Counted from the stretch's first letter, positions 26,625 to 34,373 are shown. The stretch: DNA of 64,000 nucleotides from an uncultured Paraprevotella sp. (GCA_900546665.1 URDY01000012.1:10572-74571); one strand, 5' to 3'. Notes: generated by a model from the sequence alone, not told the origin. Numbers and translations: made by a program.

Positions 26625-27695
26625 TTATTTCAGGATAGGCTGTCCGTCGTAAGTGACTGTCTTGAGGTTCTGCTTGCTCAGTTCTACGGCTTTGGCTGGC
26701 AGCGGAGCGTAGTGTACGGTAGCTGTAGTCTGTTGGATAGAGTCGCTCAGCATGTATTCCATCAAATCAAGTGTAGCTTGAGCCTGTGCCAGACTGCGGT
26801 CGGCATAATGCTGTTCCTTGTAGATGATCAGCCATGTGAAGCAGCTGATAGGATAAGCACCCTTGGCAGTAGAGTTCGTGATAGAGCAACGGGTGTCCTG
26901 AGGCATTTCGCCAGATGCTGCGGCAGAAATACTTTCTGTAGACGGAGTCACCATTTCGCCGTTGGCATTTTGTACGCTGGCATACGGGATCTTCTGTGCA
27001 AAAGCATATTCAGAACCGATATAACCGATTGAATAAGGAGTCTGAGCTACAATGCCGGCTACGCCCGGGTTGCCTTTGGCTGCCTGTCCTACAGGGAAGT
27101 CAACTGTCTTTCCGGCTCCGAACTTGTTCTTCCAGTTCTCGCTTACTTTTGAAAGATAGTCGGTGAAGACGAAGGTTGTACCGCTGCCGTCAGAACGGTA
27201 TACGGCAATGATGTCTTTTGAAGGGAGAGTGACTCCGGCATTCAGAGCCTTGATGCGGGCATCGTCCCATTTGGTGATGTTTCCGGCAAAGATGTCGGCA
27301 ATTACGTCTCCGGAAAGGTTCAGAGTCTTGGTTTCAGGAAGGTTGTAGGCAATCACCACTGCACCCATACAGGTCGGGATATGTACGACAGGATCCATTT
27401 CCTTCATTTCGTCGTCGCTAAGGAAAGCGTCGCTTCCGGCAAAGTCAACGATCTGGTCCTTCAGGTTGCGGACACCACCGCCACTACCGATACCTCCGTA
27501 TGAAACCTTGTCACCGCTTTGTGCACCATAACCTTCGAATGACATGGTATAGAACGGAAGCGGGAATGTGGCTCCGGCACCACTCATTTCTACTGATTCA
27601 CGACCATTTTCATTATTGGCTGTTTTATTACCTCCACATGCAGTGATAGCCAAGGCTACGAAAACGGCCAAAAAAGGCAAATAAATCTTTTTCAT
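26625..27695 (-). CDS. pstS: Phosphate-binding lipoprotein PstS
   Basis: This 356-residue periplasmic receptor binds phosphate for the PstCAB channel. The lipobox ITACGG follows a short signal. Binding-site segments are present: GAGATFPLPFY, GIGSGGGVRNL, FAGSDAFLSDDEM and YRSDGSGTTFVF. The last is the classic phosphate-contact SGTT. It follows the porin gene by 40 bases. Confidence 0.96.
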   Translation of the reverse strand: MKKIYLPFLAVFVALAITACGGNKTANNENGRESVEMSGAGATFPLPFYTMSFEGYGAQSGDKVSYGGIGSGGGVRNLKDQIVDFAGSDAFLSDDEMKEMDPVVHIPTCMGAVVIAYNLPETKTLNLSGDVIADIFAGNITKWDDARIKALNAGVTLPSKDIIAVYRSDGSGTTFVFTDYLSKVSENWKNKFGAGKTVDFPVGQAAKGNPGVAGIVAQTPYSIGYIGSEYAFAQKIPYASVQNANGEMVTPSTESISAAASGEMPQDTRCSITNSTAKGAYPISCFTWLIIYKEQHYADRSLAQAQATLDLMEYMLSDSIQQTTATVHYAPLPAKAVELSKQNLKTVTYDGQPILK

Positions 27696-27735
27696 GTTGT
27701 TTCAGTTTTTTAAATTGATATGACTTATGTTCGTT

Positions 27736-28728
27736 TTACAAAGAGAATGAAGCGTTGATATAGGCGTAGTATTTTTTGGGCTGGTCATTTGTATCCGGCG
27801 ACCAGTAACGGAAGGTCGGAGCCAGCTTGACTTGCTTGCAGAGTTTGATTTCCACACCTCCCACGGCAGCCTGTCCGTCTTTGTCTTTATTCCATCCGTG
27901 ATTGGAGTTGAGATAGTCATAACGGCCGAACAGATTGACTTTCGATCCTAGCGGTACCATGGCATAGACTGAAGTTCCGCCCTGGTGCTGGTTTTTGATG
28001 TGATCTGTGTTGAGCTGGTAATTGTATTCTGCGCCTATGGCGAATTTTTCATGTTTGTATCCGGCGAAACCATTCAGGTTGGTTGTACCGTCCAATTCTT
28101 TTTCAGTGGTTTCTTTATAAGAACCGTAAGCTCTTATGATCAGACCTTTGACCGGTTTGAAAGTTACACCGGCACCATACTGAAGACCGTCGCCGAATTG
28201 CAGTTTCTTGTATCCTTCACCATTGACAACAATGACGTCTGCAGAGATCTTGTCGTTGAATTTGTAGGCTACGCTGATTCCGACGTCGGCGCTGCTTCCC
28301 ATCTTGTATTCATCCTGGAAGGACTTCATGACATAACGTTTTCCCCAAAAATCCTCCTGAGTTTTGAACTGTGTGGTTGAGATCAGACCACCGTAAAGCT
28401 GCCAGTTGTTTTTCTTCCATCCCACATAGGCGTTTTTAAGAAAACCGATGCGGTTCATGTCTGTGACATCCTTGGACTGACCGAAATCGGCAACTGTTTT
28501 CAATTCAATGCCATTAGAGAAATTGTACTGATAACCCAGATAAGCTCTTTCTATTTCAAAGCCGCGTTCGTCATTCTGGCTGCCGAATCCTGAATATACA
28601 TTTCCGAATGTGGTCAGGATAAACTTACCTTTATTTTTATCAGATTGGGTTTCTTTTTGTCCGCTCTGAGCGAGAGCAGGCAATGTCATGCAAGTGAGCA
28701 TACAGGTAATAAAGAGTGGTTTCTTCAT
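27736..28728 (-). CDS. Outer-membrane porin, probably phosphate-selective (OprO/OprP type)
   Basis: From the ATG at 28728 the protein is 330 residues with signal MKKPLFITCMLTCMTLPALA. The rest is barrel-like (YLGYQYNFSNGIELKTVADF, KFAIGAEYNYQLN) and ends in an aromatic strand (AYINASFSL). Heading the pst operon, it is most likely the phosphate port through the outer membrane, as OprO/P-type porins are elsewhere. The longer upstream start at 28782 adds a non-signal stretch. Phosphate selectivity is inferred from position. Confidence 0.8.
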   Translation of the reverse strand: MKKPLFITCMLTCMTLPALAQSGQKETQSDKNKGKFILTTFGNVYSGFGSQNDERGFEIERAYLGYQYNFSNGIELKTVADFGQSKDVTDMNRIGFLKNAYVGWKKNNWQLYGGLISTTQFKTQEDFWGKRYVMKSFQDEYKMGSSADVGISVAYKFNDKISADVIVVNGEGYKKLQFGDGLQYGAGVTFKPVKGLIIRAYGSYKETTEKELDGTTNLNGFAGYKHEKFAIGAEYNYQLNTDHIKNQHQGGTSVYAMVPLGSKVNLFGRYDYLNSNHGWNKDKDGQAAVGGVEIKLCKQVKLAPTFRYWSPDTNDQPKKYYAYINASFSL

Positions 28729-28936
28729 ATCGTAAACTGTTGTTTGTTTTGACGTTGCAAAGTTCTGCATTTTATATTTCAACCATGTTACAATAAAAAT
28801 AAGATATTGTGAAATTGTTTTGTAAAACCTGTTACGGCATTATTTACGGTAATTTTTATTCTCTTTTCATATAAGGTAACGGACCTTTATATTATAGTCA
28901 GATCCGGTATACGGTAAAGCAAGGCGTATAAATAAA

Positions 28937-28971
28937 GGCAGGAAGACCGCCATATTGCTGGTCTTCCTGCC
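28937..28971 (-). terminator. Terminator after the Omp28-type gene
   Basis: A perfect 12-base stem (GGCAGGAAGACC at 28937-28948, GGTCTTCCTGCC at 28960-28971) is followed on the minus strand by TTTATTTA. The rest of 28729-29027 contains only AT-rich DNA and the porin leader. Confidence 0.75.
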
Positions 28972-29027
28972 TGATAGGGTAGATTTTGATCCGGTGATCG
29001 CCGGACTGTCTGAAAGATAGTTATGAA

Positions 29028-31010
29028 TTAGAAACTCAGTTTTCTGACGATCACATTTTGGCCATCTGTAACACGGATGATGTGCGGTCCTTTGAGTCCG
29101 TCGGTCGGCAATACCGTCTGTTCTTCGAAAACGATGCTGTTCAGGAGAGTTCCGTTGCAGGAATAGATTTCTGCAGTCAATGGCTCATGAACGGGCGTGT
29201 GGATAATCAGCCGGTCATTGGTGGCTTTTATGGTAGCCTTTAAAGGAATGGAGATCTGGTCAAATCCGGTTGTGGGGATATTCTTTAATGCAATTTGGTT
29301 GGCATTGATGATTTCACCGGTTTCGGTGTTGAGCAGCAGGGCGGTCAGTTTCAGGTTGTTTTTGTTGATGACCGTTTCCGGAATACTGATGGTATAATGG
29401 TGGCTCATTTCAACATTTTCCTGAAGGGTTTCTTCGAGGGAACCTTCTATGCCCATGCAGTCGTATATACCCCTCGCCACATCGTTGAATTCGAAATCAG
29501 TGATATATGTTCCTTTTTCTCCCAGATGAGCCAGATCGTCCGGCAGATTGGTCGCTCCGGAGTAATAGTTGCTTTGCAGGCCGGTCACTCCGTCTTCAGT
29601 CAGCACATAAGCCAGCTGATAGGGATTGGTGGAACTGTTGAGGTAGAAGGTCACAAGTGAAGTGACGTCCAGTCGCGTCTGTGTCTGGTCGGTATATGTT
29701 GCTTTAATCTTGATGTCGGCCGCTGAAGGATAATCCAGCATATTCAGAATATCGTTTTTGATGCCATAGTTGTTATTGTTCGTACCGTAATATGGGTCGC
29801 AGCTGACAATGCGGTTGATGGTTGCTGAAGGAAAACTGTACACTCCATCAAGCAGCGGATAATAGGATGCTGTCTCCATTTCATCACTGTGTACGGCAAT
29901 ACCGATATAGTTTTCGGGCATTTCCCGGGTCAGTTTGTCCATGGCGACGGCACCTCGCGGACAGTAACCGCACCAGGTACCAGTAAACTCTTCCATGACA
30001 ACTTTTTTGTGTGCAGTCTGGCTTAATGAGATGATTTTTCCGGTAGCCGTGTTGTCTGCAGGATATTCATCCTCTTGTCCGTTGATTTGGTCTATGCTCA
30101 CTTGTATATCGTGGTATCCGGTTTCTTTCGGGCAAATGATTTCGAATGAAAGTGTTTCACTTTCCGCCGTTTGCAGTACCGGTTCAAATCTGATGTCGTT
30201 TATTTGGTTGGTGTGGCCGTTCAGGGTGTAAGTCAGGTCAATCGAGCTGACAGCAGTTTTGGCTTTATTGATGACAGTCGTTTCCAGGGTCGTCTTTTCT
30301 CCGTGTATACCGGTTCTTTCGGTAACGTCTTTGATGAGTATGTCATTTTGGGGTATTTGGCCTGTGACAGTGCACTGTAGCATCAGTGAACCATATCCGC
30401 CGGCATAAAGATTCTCCCATGCTCCGTCGTTTTGTTTGATGAACAGACCGTTTTCTGTAGGCGTATGGTTGAGGCCGATAGGGAATACTTCATAAGGTTG
30501 GAGTCCGTCTAATGAAGATAAAGTGGTGGTATAGCCGATATAGAGTCCTGAACCGTCAATTTCAAATGGGATGTCAAGCGTCAATTCATTCCAGCCTTGT
30601 TGGAATGTAATTTCCTGGGTGTAGGCAGGGGCGTTTTGCAAATCTCTGGAGATCCATACAGATGATGATTCAAGATTGGTGCTGCTGTTCATGCCAATAC
30701 GTATATTTGTGATATGGCAACCTTTCAGGTTGTTGATCAGTTCTTCTGGCAGGAAAATGGAACAATTGAACGTAGATGCCTTGTTGTTTCCTAATCCCGT
30801 GAGCAGGTCGTTTTCATGGCAGTAACCTAGCAGCATGTCATTTTCAGAAAGACGGACTGTTTTGTTTGGGAATATGGTTTTCCGGGTTGTATTTAATTCT
30901 GTCCGGAGATCTTGTTTGTAAGATCTTAGAAAAATACTTTCCGGATTTTGTGCTTCCATATTGGAGCATAATGTGAGCAGAGCTGAGCAAACGAGTAATT
31001 TCTTGATCAT
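29028..31010 (-). CDS. Omp28-type secreted protein with a thioredoxin-like domain
   Basis: This 660-residue protein has a signal peptide (MIKKLLVCSALLTLCSNMEA). A beta-rich N-terminal half (about 60-330) is followed by an Omp28/thioredoxin-like domain opening VVMEEFTGTWCGYCPRGAVA, with a CxxC redox pair. It has a C-terminal beta tail ending GPHIIRVTDGQNVIVRKLSF, similar to Por-secretion sorting tails. The CGYC motif suggests disulfide or redox chemistry outside the cytoplasm. No partner gene lies beside it. Confidence 0.85.
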   Translation of the reverse strand: MIKKLLVCSALLTLCSNMEAQNPESIFLRSYKQDLRTELNTTRKTIFPNKTVRLSENDMLLGYCHENDLLTGLGNNKASTFNCSIFLPEELINNLKGCHITNIRIGMNSSTNLESSSVWISRDLQNAPAYTQEITFQQGWNELTLDIPFEIDGSGLYIGYTTTLSSLDGLQPYEVFPIGLNHTPTENGLFIKQNDGAWENLYAGGYGSLMLQCTVTGQIPQNDILIKDVTERTGIHGEKTTLETTVINKAKTAVSSIDLTYTLNGHTNQINDIRFEPVLQTAESETLSFEIICPKETGYHDIQVSIDQINGQEDEYPADNTATGKIISLSQTAHKKVVMEEFTGTWCGYCPRGAVAMDKLTREMPENYIGIAVHSDEMETASYYPLLDGVYSFPSATINRIVSCDPYYGTNNNNYGIKNDILNMLDYPSAADIKIKATYTDQTQTRLDVTSLVTFYLNSSTNPYQLAYVLTEDGVTGLQSNYYSGATNLPDDLAHLGEKGTYITDFEFNDVARGIYDCMGIEGSLEETLQENVEMSHHYTISIPETVINKNNLKLTALLLNTETGEIINANQIALKNIPTTGFDQISIPLKATIKATNDRLIIHTPVHEPLTAEIYSCNGTLLNSIVFEEQTVLPTDGLKGPHIIRVTDGQNVIVRKLSF

Positions 31011-31521
31011 GGTAGTCGGTATTATTGATAATGTAAATAAATTAAATGCCTTGTAAATATATAAAATAATTTAATTAGTATGGATTTTTAACCGGTGTTT
31101 TTCAAGAAATAATGATTGTTGATTATTTGCTCATTTAAAACTTATATTTGTTTTTTTGTTTCTATTTGTTGATAATAAGATGGATAAGCTTTGATACTGA
31201 ACTCTTTTCTTAAAAATGTGTACCGGATTCTGTACTTTTTATGTGTATGTTTTTGTTTTATCTGAGATGCTTTTTTGCTCTTTTTAATATAATCTATTTT
31301 CCAGTTATAGATATAAAAGTATATCAGTTGTTATTATTGTTTAGGATACCAGCTGATAGTTGTATTGGATTTTTGTTGGAGAGGTGTTTGATCTGATTGG
31401 CATAATGGATAATGTAGTTTTCCTGTTTTATGGAACAGGTATTTATTTATTACTTTGTTGGTGATGTATGGTCTGCAAGTTTACTGTTTTTATAGATACA
31501 CTAGTTTTTTTCTCTTTTTAT

Positions 31522-31603
31522 CCTTCACCCCTTCACCTTCCTTTGTTTATACGGGATTCAGGGTGAAGGAGCTCCTTCACTGATCCTTCACGAGGTGCTT
31601 CAC
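31522..31603. repeat. Cluster of CCTTCAC repeats with a perfect 18-base palindrome
   Basis: CCTTCAC occurs at 31522, 31530, 31574 and 31585, with a variant GCTTCAC at 31597. One inverted copy at 31563 forms the perfect palindrome GTGAAGGAGCTCCTTCAC at 31563-31580. The arrangement looks like multiple protein-binding sites or a relic of a mobile-element control region. Confidence 0.65.
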
Positions 31604-31672
31604 TTTCTTAATTCCGTTTTTTTATTAAACACGGTCATTTGGATGAGATTTTCTGAATTAATTACAATCTGA

Positions 31673-31714
31673 AAAAAGTAAGGCTTACTTTTTAAAAAGT
31701 AAAGCTTACTTTTT
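31673..31714. repeat. Two tandem 21-base palindromic units
   Basis: Units 31673-31693 and 31694-31714 differ at one base. Each has 9-base arms AAAAAGTAA and TTACTTTTT around GGC or AGC. A partial third copy (AAAGTAAACC) follows at about 31717. The exact two-turn period resembles iterons or an operator array. Confidence 0.75.
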
Positions 31715-31949
31715 TTAAAGTAAACCGAGTTTTTGGAAAGATCTCCCAGGAAAAAAATGAGTTGCTGTTCGGATTTTCTTTTTGGAAAAAATGAGTAACT
31801 GAAGACGGCGTAGGAGTATTTTCGGACTGTTAGACGGAGGCTTTTCCAGGACCTTTTTGGATCGGAAAATAACCCGATAAGTCAGCAGAAGGTCTGAAAA
31901 AGCGTGAGACATGGTGTGAATGAGGTGAAATATGATTTGTCACCAGTTA

Positions 31950-31972
31950 GGTGATTAGGGTTCAGTTGGTTA
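31950..31972 (+). repeat. Degenerate copy of the 5' part of tRNA-His, inverted relative to the tRNA gene
   Basis: The 23 bases here match the first 23 bases of the tRNA-His gene (36355 down to 36333) at 20 positions, including an exact GTTCAGTTGGTTA. The tRNA is on the minus strand and this copy is on the plus strand, so they form an inverted pair about 4.4 kb apart. It may be a fossil of tRNA-targeted recombination. Confidence 0.5.
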
Positions 31973-32262
31973 TGACATGCTGTGAATAGGTGAAAGCAAA
32001 GTCGGAAAAAATCAACTTTAGGGTATTTCCTGGGCACAAAAATTGCAGATTCAAAGTAAGGAAGGGATAATGAACGGATCTGTGGAAAAATTTGTGTCTG
32101 TAGATTGAAGGTGTCGGGAGAGTATGAAAAAATATGTTTTGTTCTGTCTGGTTGAAAATTGACTTCTCAGACCCAAAGGAAATGAAAAGTAAGTAAATGA
32201 CCATTAGTGCCTCAAAGTGACCGGATATGACCAGCAATGATCATGTAGGGTTGCTCATTGCT

Positions 32263-32270
32263 TATCTTTG
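32263..32270 (+). promoter_or_regulatory. Promoter -7 box at the left end of the lysis element
   Basis: TATCTTTG matches TAnnTTTG. It is followed after 22 bases by an ATG at 32293 with the purine-rich stretch AAAGGAAG just before it. Confidence 0.5.
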
Positions 32271-32292
32271 TAATAACATAAATAAAAGGAAG

Positions 32293-32454
32293 ATGAAAAT
32301 ATTCAATACATGGATTTGCAGGATTATTGTCGCTTTATGGGTGCAGATATGCGTGATGACAGGCTCATTGCGGAGACAACTGGCTGTGTGGTTTGTGAGG
32401 GGTTCAGCAATTGTATTTTCTATCTGTAATGTTTGTAGGGACTGGCCGAATTAA
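32293..32454 (+). CDS. Possible small membrane-associated protein of 53 residues
   Basis: The frame starts MKIFNTWICRIIVALWVQIC and ends VCRDWPN. It has one hydrophobic stretch, a promoter box and a good ribosome-binding site. Codon content is less convincing than the overlapping frame starting at 32310, so only one of the two is likely real. No family is recognised. Confidence 0.35.
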   Translation: MKIFNTWICRIIVALWVQICVMTGSLRRQLAVWFVRGSAIVFSICNVCRDWPN

Positions 32455-32756
32455 ATAGCTTATGCAATTGTTATGTTAATATTACGTATGAAGGAATTGA
32501 AATTTCTGATTATCGCGTAACTGTGAACACATGGGTGAGTAGATTCTGCAATATTTCTTTTTGCAGGATCAACGTGAAGGAACCCCAATGGAGGTGTATT
32601 GATGTGATACATCAACTTCCATACAAAGAATATTTCCTTCATCTGGACGGGAGCTCATGGCATACGTATTTGCCGATTCCGTGGCTATGGAAAAGGATCT
32701 ATTATGACAACCCTGTTTTTGATACTGATTCTTTTACGTTTGTAGATTTTTTATAA
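32310..32756 (+). pseudogene. Possible interrupted gene of about 148 codons with two in-frame stops
   Basis: One frame gives protein-like sequence on both sides of a TAA at 32427 and a TAG at 32436: MDLQDYCRFMGADMRDDRLI and on to FSNCIFYL before the stops, then ELNSLCNCYVNITYEGIEI through to DTDSFTFVDFL at 32756. Composition (acidic and aromatic residues, several Cys) is that of a soluble protein. It lies directly before the holin gene. It may be a decayed phage gene or two short genes. No homologue is recognised. Confidence 0.35.
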
Positions 32757-32761
32757 ACTTT

Positions 32762-32787
32762 TGGTCACGAAACAAATTTCGTGACCA
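32762..32787. terminator. Perfect 11-base hairpin before the holin gene
   Basis: TGGTCACGAAA (32762-32772) and TTTCGTGACCA (32777-32787) pair around CAAA. It lies 3 bases after the stop of the interrupted frame and 17 bases before the holin start. There is no T run on the plus strand, so it may be an mRNA structure controlling holin expression rather than a true terminator. Confidence 0.5.
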
Positions 32788-32804
32788 GACTAAAAATAGA
32801 ATTT

Positions 32805-33311
32805 ATGATGAATATGATGAATTACATTGTTCCTCAGCTGGTGGTTGCCGGCGCATACACTTTTATCGGTGAGATCAAGGGGGTGGTTTTCGAGTTAAGG
32901 TGGATGTTACTGTTTATTATTGCTATGATTATTGCTGATTTTGTTCTGGGTATCATTGACAGTGTAGTCAAGCGTGGTGAAGATTTCCGTTTCAGCAGGG
33001 CCGGACGGCGGACGATGTGTAAGTTTATTGAGTATAATAGTTATTTGGTTCTTGGATTTATGATGGGTATAGCTATTCTGCAACCTGCAGGTATTTGTAA
33101 TTACATAATAAGCAGCATCGGAGGTTTGCTGCTGGCTATCATATTCGAGGCTGATAGTATTAAGGATCATATATGTGCTATTCATGGTATCAAAAATAAA
33201 ATATCTATCAAACGTCTTTTGGTTGGATATATTAAGAAGAAGTACAGCACTGCAGGCGAAATAATCGAAGAAATGACAAACGAAAAAAACAACGATCATG
33301 AAAGCAAGTAA
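32805..33311 (+). CDS. Phage-type holin (phage_holin_4-like)
   Basis: From the ATG at 32805 the protein has 168 residues with about four membrane segments (including ELRWMLLFIIAMIIADFVLG and ICNYIISSIGGLLLAIIF) and a charged cytoplasmic tail. The pattern IADFVLGIIDSVVKRGEDFRF matches the holin family of PF05105 type. Such proteins make membrane holes at lysis time. The longer GTG start at 32781 lies inside the hairpin. It overlaps the endolysin gene by 14 bases. Confidence 0.82.
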   Translation: MMNMMNYIVPQLVVAGAYTFIGEIKGVVFELRWMLLFIIAMIIADFVLGIIDSVVKRGEDFRFSRAGRRTMCKFIEYNSYLVLGFMMGIAILQPAGICNYIISSIGGLLLAIIFEADSIKDHICAIHGIKNKISIKRLLVGYIKKKYSTAGEIIEEMTNEKNNDHESK

Positions 33312-33741
33312 AATTCTAATTGACAAGATAAAGGAGTTCGAGGGGTTCAGGGGGACGGCTTACAGGTGTCCGGCCGGTGTATTGACCGTTGGCTACGGGC
33401 ACACTTCTGGAGTTGTGAAGGGCCAGAAGGTGACTGAGGAGGAGGCTGAGAGGTTGCTGATGCGTGACTTGAGGACGTATGAGGCTTATGTAGAGAAGCT
33501 GAATGTGACGAGTCTTCAGCATAAGTTTGACGCGCTTGTGGATTTTTGTTTTAATTTGGGTTGTGCAGCTTTGGAGGGCAGTACGTTGCTGAAGAAGATC
33601 AGGCAGTGCCGTCCGGATGACGAGATACGGGATGAGTTCATGAGGTGGGTTTACGCGACTGTAGGTGGAAGGAAACGTAAGCTTGACGGACTTGTCAAGC
33701 GGAGAAAGTGGGAGGCTGACAGGTTTTTTGGTTTGGTTTAA
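33298..33741 (+). CDS. Phage endolysin, GH24 lysozyme
   Basis: This 147-residue lysozyme cleaves peptidoglycan. The catalytic glutamate is in KEFEGFRGTAY and the conserved VLTVGYGHTSG follows. The position equal to T4 Asp20 is Cys, as is common in this branch. The motif DFCFNLG marks the C-terminal lobe and GLVKRRKWEADRF the end. There is no signal peptide, so export must depend on the upstream holin. The stop codon touches the next start. Confidence 0.93.
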   Translation: MKASKILIDKIKEFEGFRGTAYRCPAGVLTVGYGHTSGVVKGQKVTEEEAERLLMRDLRTYEAYVEKLNVTSLQHKFDALVDFCFNLGCAALEGSTLLKKIRQCRPDDEIRDEFMRWVYATVGGRKRKLDGLVKRRKWEADRFFGLV

Positions 33742-34269
33742 ATGGGGTGTATTATGAGAAGGTTTTTTGGTTTTGTGTGGCCGTGGCTGATGGCTCCTTT
33801 GTTCTGGATCGTGGTTGTGGTGTTGTGTGTGATGTGTTCGTGCAGGAGCGTGGAGTATGTTCCTGTGGAATCCAGCACGGACAGCATAATTGTGGAGAAA
33901 GTTGTAGAGGTTCCATTACCGCCAGACAGCGCCACTGTACGGGCGTTACTGGAGTGTGACGAGCATGGGCGTATCGTGTTAAGATGGCTAGACATTGCCA
34001 ACAGCAAGAATGCACAGGCACAGCTGACCATTGACAGCTTGGGCAACCTGTTGGCTAAGATGAAGACTCAGCCTGATACGGTGTATCTTCCATCCAAAGA
34101 AGTGGTTGTTTCCAAAAAGGAAAAAGTACCTTATCCGATTGAAAAAGAACTGTCCAAGTGGCAGCAAATCCGTCTGGAAATAGGCGGATTTGCAATAATC
34201 ATATTAATAATAATGGCAATTGCACTTATTTCCTATATCATATATAAAGTCATAAATATCTGTAAATAA
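33742..34269 (+). CDS. Candidate unimolecular spanin (lipoprotein with C-terminal membrane anchor)
   Basis: This 175-residue protein starts on the base after the endolysin stop. The N-terminus has a hydrophobic signal and a lipobox-like VMCSC (about residues 31-35). A periplasmic stretch follows, rich in Val, Pro and charged residues, and the protein ends in a strong transmembrane helix (EIGGFAIIILIIMAIALISY) and a short basic tail. A lipid anchor at one end and an inner-membrane helix at the other is the layout of phage T1-type u-spanins, which join the two membranes at lysis. Position third after holin and endolysin supports this. An ATG at 33754 is an alternative start. Confidence 0.6.
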   Translation: MGCIMRRFFGFVWPWLMAPLFWIVVVVLCVMCSCRSVEYVPVESSTDSIIVEKVVEVPLPPDSATVRALLECDEHGRIVLRWLDIANSKNAQAQLTIDSLGNLLAKMKTQPDTVYLPSKEVVVSKKEKVPYPIEKELSKWQQIRLEIGGFAIIILIIMAIALISYIIYKVINICK

Positions 34270-34294
34270 GTAATTTTATCTTTTTTTATCAGTC

Positions 34295-34342
34295 AGTACG
34301 ATTTTTCGTACTAAATATTTGCATAGTACGAAAATTCGTACT
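34295..34342. promoter_or_regulatory. Twin palindromic operators over a promoter
   Basis: AGTACGATTTTTCGTACT at 34295-34312 and AGTACGAAAATTCGTACT at 34325-34342 share AGTACGA and TCGTACT arms. Their centres are 30 bases apart, close to three helical turns, so one dimer per site could bind the same DNA face. The second operator runs into the -7 box, so binding should block transcription. Confidence 0.75.
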
Positions 34343-34349
34343 ATCTTTG
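34342..34349 (+). promoter_or_regulatory. Promoter -7 box of the small operon 34374-34798
   Basis: TATCTTTG matches TAnnTTTG and begins at the last base of the second operator. The start codon at 34374 lies 25 bases downstream. Confidence 0.65.
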
Positions 34350-34373
34350 TAGTGTTCAAATAAATCAGATGAT

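Larger units (their letters stand above)
31011..32292. other. AT-rich non-coding region with repeats, left flank of the lysis element
   Basis: No convincing gene is present over about 1.28 kb. From left to right it holds AT-rich DNA to 31500, CCTTCAC repeats and a palindrome (31522-31603), tandem 21-base palindromes (31673-31714), a direct repeat GGAAAAA(A)ATGAGT at 31749 and 31784, a GTGAATnAGGTGAAA-like repeat near 31916 and 31982, and a tRNA-His-like stretch (31950-31972). A -7 box TATCTTTG lies at 32263-32270. Short minus-strand frames here have no start signals or family features. Confidence 0.6.

Noticed and set aside
28735..28880. Pho-box-like TTACGG/GTAACGG repeats upstream of the porin-pst operon
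   Set aside because: The copies are too degenerate and irregularly spaced to support a PhoB site without a Bacteroidetes-specific model.
31522..31603. CRISPR-like array
   Set aside because: Repeats are only 7 bases with irregular spacing and no cas genes are nearby.
31715..31912. 65-codon minus-strand frame in the repeat region
   Set aside because: No promoter or ribosome site, and its composition (Lys, Leu, Phe from AT runs) looks like random AT-rich DNA.
31962..32237. 91-codon minus-strand frame
   Set aside because: No ribosome site or recognisable features; it covers the tRNA-like repeat and low-complexity DNA.
32227..32292. N-terminal extension of the 53-residue frame
   Set aside because: It starts upstream of and runs through the -7 promoter box, so it would not be transcribed from that promoter.
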